DNA from: Ignavibacteriaceae bacterium
Lineage (GTDB): Bacteria > Bacteroidota > Ignavibacteria > Ignavibacteriales > Ignavibacteriaceae
Assembly: GCA_031292465.1 (NCBI GenBank)
Contig: JARLHB010000269.1
Span: 1 to 8,836 of the forward strand
Direction of reading: 5' to 3'
Length of the DNA stretch: 8,836 nt
This document shows positions 1-6,433 of the stretch, in pieces. Below the pieces are notes generated by a model. That model saw only the letters and a list, made by a program, of their open reading frames with translations. It had not been told where the DNA came from and made no database searches. The stretch's first letter is position 1; each line of letters begins with the position of its first letter. The position numbers and the translations under genes are program-made.

Positions 1-285
1 GGCACAACTATAGAGTCTTGCGAACTTTATAATAATTATCCCAATCCTTTTAATCCGGGTACTTATATAAACTATAATATTCCGGGTGATTCATATGTGA
101 AAATTGAGATATTTAATATCCTTGGACAGAGTGTTGCAAAGTTATTCGAAGGTAACCAGTCAAGGGGAATGTACAAGTTGTATTGGAATGCAAGTAAATT
201 TGCCAGCGGCTTATATTTTTGTAATTTTACAGTTAAAGGCAAGGTAAATTACCAAAAAATTAATAAACTGATTTTACTGAAATGA
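1..285 (+). CDS. C-terminal end of a T9SS-secreted protein (sorting domain), 5' truncated
   Basis: An open frame runs in frame 1 from the first base to the TGA at 283-285, giving 94 visible residues; the true start lies left of the window. The visible part is a type IX secretion C-terminal sorting domain. It has NYPNPFNPGT near its start, then the 'V-K-I-E-I-F-N-I-L-G-Q-S-V' strand-turn pattern, a G-x-Y-x-x-x-W motif (GMYKLYWNA), SGLYF and a closing basic/hydrophobic strand ending KLILLK. In this family the domain directs an outer-membrane protein to the cell surface or medium and is usually cleaved. The catalytic or binding part of the cargo is not visible, so its job is unknown. A GTG inside this frame at 97 is not a plausible start because the domain is continuous upstream of it. 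The gene is co-directional with the two-component genes but separated by 154 bp containing a likely promoter, so it is probably a separate unit. Confidence 0.9.
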   Translation, partial: GTTIESCELYNNYPNPFNPGTYINYNIPGDSYVKIEIFNILGQSVAKLFEGNQSRGMYKLYWNASKFASGLYFCNFTVKGKVNYQKINKLILLK

Positions 286-372
286 TAGTGTAAAATACTT
301 TTGATATTATTAAAAGCCTTGTAAAATCTGTTTCGGGATAAATTTCTTCTATTAATAGGAATTCTGCTAAAA

Positions 373-413
373 TTTCATAATTAGCCATCCAATTTTCATA
401 ATCATTTCATTTT
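373..413 (+). promoter_or_regulatory. Phased direct-repeat array, candidate operator of the adjacent response regulator
   Basis: TTTCATAAT occurs exactly twice (373-381 and 394-402), followed by TTTCATTTT (405-413). A weaker unit with the same CAT core lies between them (AGCCATCCA, 383-391). The CAT cores start at 376, 386, 397 and 408, so spacing is 10, 11 and 11 bp, one helical turn each. OmpR/PhoB-family regulators typically bind head-to-tail repeats of this period, and autoregulation is common. A -10-like TATTAT (418-423) follows 4 bp after the last unit, so the array would cover the -35 region, as expected of an activator of this class. Assignment to this regulator is inference. Confidence 0.5.
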
Positions 414-439
414 AACTTATTATATTTACCGGAAAAAAT

Positions 440-1117
440 ATGCGGGTTTTGTTAGTAGAAGATGATAAGAAAATATCCTCTGCTTTGAGCAAAGGGTTAA
501 AAACTGAGGGTTATGCAGTCGATACCGCATTAGACGGAATTTTAGGTGAGCAGCTTGCGGAAATAAATGATTATGATATAATTATTTTGGATATTATGCT
601 CCCTAAGCAGGATGGTTTTCAAACCTGCCGGAACCTGCGCCTGAAAAAAATACTTACTCCAATTTTGATGCTCACCGCACTTGATGATGTATCTGATAAA
701 ATAAAAGGGTTGGACCAGGGCGCTGATGATTATCTTGCAAAACCTTTTCATTTTGGCGAACTGCTTGCAAGGATGCGTGCATTATTAAGAAGAGGACTCG
801 ATATTAAAACTGCTCTGCTTGAAAAATATGGAGTCCGGCTTGATTTGAATACGCATGTTGCATACCGTGAAGGCAAAGAGACGCAGCTTTCAACAAAGGA
901 GTTTGCACTTTTGGAATTATTTATGATGAACCCGAATAAGATATTATCGAGAGAGACGATCTCAGAACATTTATGGGATATGAATTTTGATCCCCGGAGC
1001 AATGTTATTGAATCGTTTGTAAAATTCCTGCGGCAGAAAATTGATAAAGATTTTAATAGACCATTAATCCATACAGTCAGAGGCTCAGGCTATATCTTTA
1101 CAGATAACGAAGAATGA
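440..1117 (+). CDS. OmpR/PhoB-family response regulator
   Basis: This is a 225-residue DNA-binding response regulator, normal length for the family. The receiver domain (about 1-115) has the complete phosphorylation site: acidic pair D8/D9, phospho-acceptor D51 in ILDIMLP, T79 in the MLTA strand, and K101 in LAKPF. The C-terminal part (about 125-222) is a winged-helix domain with the family signatures LSTKEFALLELF, RETISEHLWD, NVIESFVKFLRQKID and IHTVRGSGY. The last two stretches resemble CusR/CopR-type metal-responsive regulators, which is only a hint about the stimulus. The ATG at 440 is preceded by a weak GGAA at 431-434. The kinase gene begins on the base after the stop, so the two form a cognate, co-translated pair. 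A phased repeat array at 373-413 suggests autoregulation, and a similar repeat precedes the TonB receptor. Confidence 0.95.
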   Translation: MRVLLVEDDKKISSALSKGLKTEGYAVDTALDGILGEQLAEINDYDIIILDIMLPKQDGFQTCRNLRLKKILTPILMLTALDDVSDKIKGLDQGADDYLAKPFHFGELLARMRALLRRGLDIKTALLEKYGVRLDLNTHVAYREGKETQLSTKEFALLELFMMNPNKILSRETISEHLWDMNFDPRSNVIESFVKFLRQKIDKDFNRPLIHTVRGSGYIFTDNEE

Positions 1118-2500
1118 ATGTTTACAATTAAATTTAAAATAATTTTAGCATATACATTGGCATTCGGAGTATTGCTTACCATTTTTGCTGCAATAATTTA
1201 TAACAGCACCAGGGAAGCTGCGTTCATGAAGTTAGATACAAACCTTAAAAGTTATTCCATTTCCTTACGGACTGAAATTGAAGATGAGCTGGATGATCAT
1301 GAACAGTTAGATTTAAAAAAGTTGTCTGCCATTCGTGCAAAGGGACTAATTGAGGAAAAGTTTCAACTATTTAATTCAAAGGGAGAAGTAGTAACCAAAG
1401 ATTCAACGTTTTATAACATTCCCACAGATGATATTAAGAAAGCAGTTAAAAACACTTTTATCTATGAAAAAAAGAGAGTTAAGCACAGGAAATACCATAT
1501 TTTATGGAGTTCTTTCGAGACAGCAAAAGATTCGGTATATATACTGGAAACAGCGGCTTCTGACAGAGACGTACATGAAGAACTTGACAGGATGTTTTAT
1601 TTGTTTTTATTCATCATTCCCGCGGGATTGATTATTACCGGTATAACAGCATATTTTATTTCGAAGGCTGCATTCAAACCCGTAGCAAGGATGGCAGATA
1701 CTGCAAAAAATATTTCCGGGAAAAACCTTGATATGCGCCTTGAACTTCCAAAAGCAAGGGATGAAGTAAGGGCGCTGGGCGAAACATTAAACGAAATGAT
1801 TGAAAGAATTGATTATGCCTTTAAGAGCCAAAAGAGATTTGTAGCAAACGCATCACATGAAATAAGGACACCTTTAACCGTTATACAAACAGAGCTGGAA
1901 ATATTAGATAAGAAAATAAAAGATACAGAATTGAACGAGAGTATAAAGAATGCTCTCTCGGAAATAGAAAGCCTTTCCAAACTTACCAGTTCTCTTTTAA
2001 CTATTGCAAAATTGGACATATCTCAGGACAAATTAAATCTTAGTCAAATAAGAATTGATGAATTGTTGGCAGATTGTGTCCAAACTATGAATCAGGCTGC
2101 GGTTAAGAAAAACATCCAAATAACTTTGTCGCTGGATGATGCAGTTGAAATGAAGGCAGATAAAGAAAAGCTAAAAAGCGTTTTCTTAAATCTTATTGAT
2201 AATGCCATTAAATATTCAATGTCGGGTTCAGGTGTAACAATTGTTTTAGGAAAGATTACAGGAAATAAAATTAATATAAATGTGGAAGATTCAGGTATAG
2301 GAATATCTCCATCTGAAATACCTTACATATTTAACAGATTTTACAGATCGAATGAAATACGCGCCGAAATAAGCGGCAGCGGGCTGGGGCTGGCTATTGC
2401 AAAGGAAATTGTTGATTTACATAGAGGCGAAATAAAAGTTAAGAGCGAAATCGGTGTAAAAACCGTATTCAATATTACTCTTCCAACGAACCTTTCTTAA
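1118..2500 (+). CDS. Sensor histidine kinase with HAMP domain
   Basis: This is a 460-residue inner-membrane kinase, partner of the preceding regulator. Visible order: transmembrane helix 1 (about 5-28), periplasmic sensor region (about 30-158), transmembrane helix 2 (about 160-181), HAMP linker (about 182-235), then a HisKA domain with the H-box FVANASHEIRTPL and phospho-acceptor H247. The HATPase_c domain follows with N-box NLIDNAIKY (358-366), G1 box DSGIGI (391-396), F-box IFNRFYR (404-410) and G2 box GSGLGLAIAK (420-429). All catalytic motifs are intact. The architecture matches CusS/EnvZ-like class I kinases. The sensor region is not recognisable as PAS or Cache by eye and is lysine- and acid-rich with scattered histidines, without Met- or Cys-rich metal sites. 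Its ATG directly abuts the regulator's stop codon (TGAATG), indicating translational coupling. The signal sensed is unknown. Confidence 0.95.
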   Translation: MFTIKFKIILAYTLAFGVLLTIFAAIIYNSTREAAFMKLDTNLKSYSISLRTEIEDELDDHEQLDLKKLSAIRAKGLIEEKFQLFNSKGEVVTKDSTFYNIPTDDIKKAVKNTFIYEKKRVKHRKYHILWSSFETAKDSVYILETAASDRDVHEELDRMFYLFLFIIPAGLIITGITAYFISKAAFKPVARMADTAKNISGKNLDMRLELPKARDEVRALGETLNEMIERIDYAFKSQKRFVANASHEIRTPLTVIQTELEILDKKIKDTELNESIKNALSEIESLSKLTSSLLTIAKLDISQDKLNLSQIRIDELLADCVQTMNQAAVKKNIQITLSLDDAVEMKADKEKLKSVFLNLIDNAIKYSMSGSGVTIVLGKITGNKININVEDSGIGISPSEIPYIFNRFYRSNEIRAEISGSGLGLAIAKEIVDLHRGEIKVKSEIGVKTVFNITLPTNLS

Positions 2501-2568
2501 TATGTCAATTAAATCCGGTCTTTTTAGTATTGTTCATATGTTTTATGAAGGTGCAGGCAAGATATTGT

Positions 2569-2588
2569 TTTTCATCTTGTTTTCATCT
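2569..2588 (+). promoter_or_regulatory. 11-bp-phased direct repeat, second candidate response-regulator operator
   Basis: TTTTCATCT occurs exactly twice, at 2569-2577 and 2580-2588, offset by 11 bp. The core TTTCAT is the same as in the repeats upstream of the response-regulator gene (373-413), in the same orientation relative to the downstream gene. A -10-like TTTAAT (2595-2600) lies 6 bp after the second unit, which would give a leader of roughly 100 nt before the TonB receptor gene. The inference is that the phosphorylated regulator controls the receptor and probably the propeller gene behind it. The array overlaps a weak CAAGAT/ATCTTG dyad and a 30-codon open frame. Confidence 0.4.
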
Positions 2589-2696
2589 ATTTAATTTAAT
2601 TTTAATTAACGAATTGCATTTTGTTGGGAACCTGCCGTAACGGTGGAAATTATATAACTGACGATTGCATAACATTCTTTATCTGAGTTATTCTAT

Positions 2697-2708
2697 GGAG
2701 ATCTAGTG
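2697..2708 (+). promoter_or_regulatory. Shine-Dalgarno site that fixes a GTG start for the TonB receptor
   Basis: GGAG at 2697-2700 is followed by a 5-nt spacer and GTG at 2706. No ATG, GTG or TTG occurs in frame between the upstream in-frame stop (TAA at 2670-2672) and 2706, and a complete signal peptide begins right at this codon. The GTG start is therefore well supported. Confidence 0.75.
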
Positions 2709-5138
2709 TTCAAGAAAGCAAATTTACTTCTAATAATCATTATTACTTTTACAAATATTGTATTTAGCAATCCGAAAAAAGAATTAGTAAACAACGGAAT
2801 TATAACCGGCAAAGTTTTAGATGAAACTACAAAAATGCCTGTTGAGTTTTCAAATATTATCCTTTTTACTTTAACGAATAATACGCAGGTAACAGGCTCT
2901 GTTACAAATAATGCGGGAAAATTTAATTTAAAAGGCATTAAACCTGGTAAATATTACTTATTTATTCAGTTTGTGGGATATGAAAAGAAACGGATTGATA
3001 ATATTTCCATCTCTGATGCGAAGCCATCTGTAGATTTAGGTACAATTAATATCAAACCAACCGCCATAAACTTACAGAATGTAGTTGTGGAAGGGCAGAG
3101 ATCGCCGATATCATACAATCTTGATAAAAAGGTAATTGATGTAAGCCAAATGCACACGGCAATATCAGGCACAGCTGCGGATGTCCTTCAAAACGTTCCT
3201 TCGGTTAGTGTAGATATTGATGGAACCGTAAGTTTAAGAGGAAGCACTAATTTTACAGTATTAATTGATGGCCGCCCTTCGGTAATGAGCGCACAGGACG
3301 CGCTGCAGCAGATACCGGCAAGTTCAATACAAAGTATTGAAATCAACACAAACCCATCTGCAAAATATGATGCAGGAGGTACAGCGGGAATTATTGACAT
3401 CAAACTTAAAAAGGATTCAAATCTCGGTTTAAGCGGGGTTGGCGATATAACCGGCGGCTTAAATGATAAATATGGCGGTAATTTCCTTTTTCAGTACAAA
3501 GCAAATGCAGTAAGCTATGATTTCGGAGTAAATTTTAACCGGCGTTCTTTTCCCGGCTCTAACAGGCAGGAAAAACAATTCATGCTTGGAGACAGTACCT
3601 CATATATAAACTCTAACGGAAATATGTTGTGGCAAAGAATTATTTCCGGAGTGAGAGGAGGAATAAATTTTGAGCTCAGTGATAACGATAATCTTTCATT
3701 TGGCGGCAGCTACGGTTCAAGATCATTTCACAGAAATTCTATCTCGTATACGGATCAATGGTTAAGCACGGACTTACAACAAAATTATTATATAGATAAC
3801 ACAAACGGTAATCATTCCGGCACCTATTATAATATGAATACAAATTATAGCCATAAATTTGATTCCAATGGGCACGAGCTTTCAGGTGAATTTTTCTTCA
3901 GCCATAATAATTCAAATGATGCAGCCGCTACAATCCAAACGCAGGATGTTTTACAGCTAAATGGCACAAAAACTACAGAGCTTGGGCCGGAAGACCAGAT
4001 AAGAGGCAAAATAGATTATACATTGCCGTTTAATAAAAAGGAAAAATTTTCTGCCGGGACACAATTCCAACGCAGGGTTTACCAGGATAGTAATACACTC
4101 TATCTATATGATTCAACAAGTGGGAATTATAACTTCCAATCTTTATACAGCAATACAAATGATTTTAACCGCACTAATTTTGCAGCATATTCTATGCTCT
4201 CAAACCAATGGGATAGTTTGGGTGTCCAAATAGGATTCCGTTCAGAGTATACTTACCAGCTTGTTAAATTAGTTAATACAAATCAGAAGTTTTCTTTAAG
4301 CAGGTGGGATTTCTTTCCGTCATTGCATTCTTCCTATAGTTTAGCAGGCGGAACCCAGCTTATGGCCAGTTATTCACGCAGGATTGACCGCCCGGACGGC
4401 GGGGACCTTGAGCCTTTTTATACATGGTTTAATGCAAACAATGTCCGCATTGGTAATCCTGATCTTAAGCCGGAACTTATTGATTCGTATGAATTAGGCT
4501 ATCAAACATTTTTTGGACCGGTTTCATTTTCCAACGATTTTTATTACCGCTTTACACATGACAAGATAGAGCATATTAATTCTGTATATGCAGAAAATGT
4601 AACGCTGAATTCAATTGCTAATATAGGAACGGATTATTCTCTTGGCGCCGAGTTCATGGTCTTGTTCAATCCAATTAAATTATGGGAGTTTAATTTAATG
4701 GGAGACCTTTATGATTATCGGGTTAAAGGTGCAATCAGCGACCAATCTTTTGCAAAAGAGAGTTTTAACTGGAGTATAAAAAACAATAATGTTTTTAAAG
4801 TAACAACTTCAACATCCATACAGATAAATACAAGATACTTTAGCCCGTCTGTTTCAGCACAAGGTAAATGGGAAGGATTTTTTACCACAGATATGGCTGT
4901 AAAACAGGACCTTATTGGAAAGAAAATATCTTTAACTTTACAGGTTAATGATGTTTTCCAAACAGGGAAACGGGAATTTACTTCACAGGGAACAGACTTT
5001 TATAACTATAATTATTTTACTCAGAAAGCGCCGCAGGTAATGCTTGATGTTAAATTCAATTTTAATGATTATAAAGAAGAGAAGCGCCAGAACAATAACG
5101 ATCAGCCCGATAACAGCAATAATCAGGGAAATGAATAA
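2706..5138 (+). CDS. TonB-dependent outer-membrane receptor (carboxypeptidase-regulatory-like domain, plug, large barrel)
   Basis: This is an 810-residue outer-membrane protein. A signal peptide (about 1-21, hydrophobic LLLIIIITF core) is followed by a carboxypeptidase-regulatory-like beta-sandwich (about 31-116) with the usual GKVLDETTKMPVEFSNI, N-x-x-G-K-F and PGKYYLFIQFVGYE motifs. A TonB-box-like NVVVEGQR (125-132) precedes the plug domain (about 135-235), which carries ADVLQNVPSVSVD, GTVSLRGS, VLIDGRP, IPASSIQSIEI and SAKYDAGGTAGIIDIKL. The remainder is a large barrel of alternating strands ending at VMLDVKFNFN, then a polar Asn/Gln-rich tail of about 24 residues. It fits the outer membrane beta-barrel family (OMP_b-brl_3-like) of Bacteroidota, whose members import or bind large ligands using TonB energy; the ligand cannot be read from sequence. 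No SusD-like partner follows, which argues against a polysaccharide-utilisation locus. The next gene, an exported propeller, is only 52 bp away and probably co-transcribed. Confidence 0.92.
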   Translation: MFKKANLLLIIIITFTNIVFSNPKKELVNNGIITGKVLDETTKMPVEFSNIILFTLTNNTQVTGSVTNNAGKFNLKGIKPGKYYLFIQFVGYEKKRIDNISISDAKPSVDLGTINIKPTAINLQNVVVEGQRSPISYNLDKKVIDVSQMHTAISGTAADVLQNVPSVSVDIDGTVSLRGSTNFTVLIDGRPSVMSAQDALQQIPASSIQSIEINTNPSAKYDAGGTAGIIDIKLKKDSNLGLSGVGDITGGLNDKYGGNFLFQYKANAVSYDFGVNFNRRSFPGSNRQEKQFMLGDSTSYINSNGNMLWQRIISGVRGGINFELSDNDNLSFGGSYGSRSFHRNSISYTDQWLSTDLQQNYYIDNTNGNHSGTYYNMNTNYSHKFDSNGHELSGEFFFSHNNSNDAAATIQTQDVLQLNGTKTTELGPEDQIRGKIDYTLPFNKKEKFSAGTQFQRRVYQDSNTLYLYDSTSGNYNFQSLYSNTNDFNRTNFAAYSMLSNQWDSLGVQIGFRSEYTYQLVKLVNTNQKFSLSRWDFFPSLHSSYSLAGGTQLMASYSRRIDRPDGGDLEPFYTWFNANNVRIGNPDLKPELIDSYELGYQTFFGPVSFSNDFYYRFTHDKIEHINSVYAENVTLNSIANIGTDYSLGAEFMVLFNPIKLWEFNLMGDLYDYRVKGAISDQSFAKESFNWSIKNNNVFKVTTSTSIQINTRYFSPSVSAQGKWEGFFTTDMAVKQDLIGKKISLTLQVNDVFQTGKREFTSQGTDFYNYNYFTQKAPQVMLDVKFNFNDYKEEKRQNNNDQPDNSNNQGNE

Positions 5139-5190
5139 ATAGGCAGTTAAATTAAAATATTAGTAAGTAATTAATCTAAGTGAGGTTCGT

Positions 5191-6177
5191 ATGAGAAAGA
5201 TAATAATATCTTTTTGTTCCCTTCTCCTTCTTGTGCCCGCGGTTTTATTGTCTCAAACTTCAGGATACAAAATAACAGGTAAAATAAACATCGGAGGTGA
5301 AGGCCGGTGGGATTACACCGCTGTTGATGTTCCCGCGCATAAATTGTACGTCTCTCATGGTACAAGGGTTCATGTTATTGATTTAACTTCAAACAAAGTA
5401 ATAGGCGAAATTTCAGACTTACATGGTGTGCACGGAATTGCTTTTGCAGATGAATTTAACAAAGGATTTATCAGCAATGGCATGAATGACACTGTTACTG
5501 TATTTGACCTAAGTACTTTTAAGACAACCGGGAATATTCATGTTACCGGAAAGAATCCCGATGCAATTATTTATGATCCGTTTACTAAAAGAGTTTTTAC
5601 GTTCAACGGGCGCAGCTCCAACGCAACCGCGATAGATGTTAAAACCAATGCAGTAGTTGGTACTATTACATTAGACGGCAAACCTGAATTTGCTGCATCA
5701 AATGGCAAAGGTTTGATGTATGTTAATCTTGAAAACAAAAGCCAGATTATCGAATTTGATCCGAAGAAATTAAAAGTTATTAAAACCTGGCCTATTGCTC
5801 CAGGAGAAAGCCCTTCCGGTTTAGCGTTCGATATTAAAAATAATATTTTGTTCGCAGGATGCGACAACAAATTAATGGCAATTGTAAATTCAAAAACCGG
5901 TAAAGTAATAACAACCCAGCCGATTGGCGGAAGAGTTGATGCCTGCGGGTTTGACCCTGAAACTAAACTTGCATTCAGCTCCAATGGCGAGGGAACGGTA
6001 ACAGTTATCCGGGAAATATCACCTTCTGAATTTAAGGTAATTGATAATGTAACTACGGAAAAAGGCCTTCACACTATGGCGCTGGATCCAACTACGCATA
6101 ATGTTTATCTGATTGGTACAATTGATGACCAAAATAATGCGAAAAGTTTCGGCGTGCTTATCCTGGGAATGAAATAA
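5191..6177 (+). CDS. Exported YncE-family seven-bladed beta-propeller protein
   Basis: This is a 328-residue protein with an N-terminal signal peptide (about 1-21, LLLLVPAVLLS). There is no lipobox cysteine, so it is probably soluble in the periplasm. The rest is built of repeated blades with the pattern 'hydrophobic-Y/F-V/I-S-N/H-G ... V-x-V-I/F-D ... K-V-x-G-x-I'. Units can be traced at about 51-74, 91-116, 134-159, 165-190, 209-233, 250-277 and 294-325, which suggests seven blades. The opening GRWDYTAVDVPAHKLYVSHGTRV is characteristic of YncE-like (COG3391) propellers. No catalytic residues can be assigned; such proteins are usually ligand- or protein-binding. The start is supported by GAGG (5182-5185) with a 5-nt spacer to ATG. 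It lies 52 bp behind the TonB receptor, recalling the neighbouring yncD (TonB receptor) and yncE genes of E. coli. The stop codon lies in the loop of a stem-loop (6161-6190). Confidence 0.88.
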   Translation: MRKIIISFCSLLLLVPAVLLSQTSGYKITGKINIGGEGRWDYTAVDVPAHKLYVSHGTRVHVIDLTSNKVIGEISDLHGVHGIAFADEFNKGFISNGMNDTVTVFDLSTFKTTGNIHVTGKNPDAIIYDPFTKRVFTFNGRSSNATAIDVKTNAVVGTITLDGKPEFAASNGKGLMYVNLENKSQIIEFDPKKLKVIKTWPIAPGESPSGLAFDIKNNILFAGCDNKLMAIVNSKTGKVITTQPIGGRVDACGFDPETKLAFSSNGEGTVTVIREISPSEFKVIDNVTTEKGLHTMALDPTTHNVYLIGTIDDQNNAKSFGVLILGMK

Positions 6178-6190
6178 ATTTATCCCGGGA
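6161..6190 (+). repeat. Stem-loop spanning the propeller gene's stop codon
   Basis: TCCTGGGA (6161-6168) can pair along all 8 bases with TCCCGGGA (6183-6190), with one G-U pair and a 14-nt loop that contains the TAA stop (6175-6177). The same arms also form a near-perfect direct repeat, TTATCC(T/C)GGGAA, at 6158-6169 and 6180-6191, offset 22 bp. No T-run follows, so it is not a canonical intrinsic terminator. It could stabilise the mRNA 3' end or be incidental. Confidence 0.35.
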
Positions 6191-6297
6191 AAATGTTGAA
6201 CTGTTCTTTGGTTAATAATGTATCTTTTAGATATTTTTGTTAAACAGGAAATTGGTTTAATTATTTATTTACACACATTACGGCAGTTTTATAATCG

Positions 6298-6327
6298 AAT
6301 TGCCACACCCTTCAGGCTGTGGCAATT
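6298..6327. repeat. Perfect 10-bp inverted repeat, strong stem-loop between propeller and efflux genes
   Basis: AATTGCCACA (6298-6307) and TGTGGCAATT (6318-6327) are exact reverse complements around a 10-nt centre. Inside, CC (6309-6310) can pair with GG (6315-6316) around a TTCA tetraloop, extending the hairpin past one C/C mismatch. No T-run follows on either strand, so a classical Rho-independent terminator is not shown. Candidate roles are transcript-end formation between the receptor/propeller unit and the efflux operon, or a dyad operator with half-site centres 20 bp apart. Confidence 0.5.
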
Positions 6328-6420
6328 ACATAAACAAAACTTTTGGCTTTAGCCGCATCTCAAGATTATTCCGGGGGCTCAGGCCTAAATTCTAAATATT
6401 CTATCAGTTAATATTAATTA

Positions 6421-6426
6421 TATAAT
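6421..6426 (+). promoter_or_regulatory. Consensus -10 box (TATAAT) positioned for a leaderless efflux transcript
   Basis: An exact TATAAT ends 7 nt before the A of the ATG at 6434, so transcription would begin at or one base before the start codon. No Shine-Dalgarno sequence precedes that ATG, and no alternative in-frame start exists back to the TAA at 6386-6388. A clear -35 element is not visible at the expected place (about 6398-6403). The region is extremely A/T-rich, so a chance match to TATAAT is possible. Confidence 0.4.
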
Positions 6427-6433
6427 ATTATTA

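Noticed and set aside
298..316. CTTTT...AAAAG hairpin after the T9SS gene, considered as its terminator
   Set aside because: The stem is almost entirely A/T with no following T-run, and such dyads are expected often in DNA this AT-rich.
1428..1631. Second-frame open frame inside the histidine kinase gene
   Set aside because: It lies wholly within an intact kinase reading frame and gives no recognisable protein.
2558..2579. CAAGAT...ATCTTG inverted repeat followed by TTTTC, considered as a terminator of the two-component operon
   Set aside because: The stem is only 6 bp and AT-rich with a 10-nt loop, the T-run is short, and the right arm is part of the 11-bp direct repeat, which explains the sequence better.
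2653..2658. TATAAC considered as the -10 box of the receptor promoter
   Set aside because: No -35-like element lies at a suitable distance (TTGTTG at 2621 is 26 bp away). The candidate operator at 2569-2588 fits a more upstream promoter better.
5571..5984. 137-codon open frame on the minus strand inside the propeller gene
   Set aside because: It is entirely antisense to a well-supported gene with clear propeller repeats and has no recognisable protein features of its own.
6409..6430. Two TAATATTA palindromes (6409-6416 and 6423-6430), 14 bp apart, considered as an operator
   Set aside because: The stretch is nearly pure A/T, where such palindromes arise easily, and the second copy overlaps the TATAAT box and start region.
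6178..6433. Spacer before the TolC-like gene considered as a riboswitch (GC-rich patches at 6345-6354 and 6371-6385)
   Set aside because: No known riboswitch core motif is recognisable, and a promoter at 6421 would leave this segment outside the efflux transcript.
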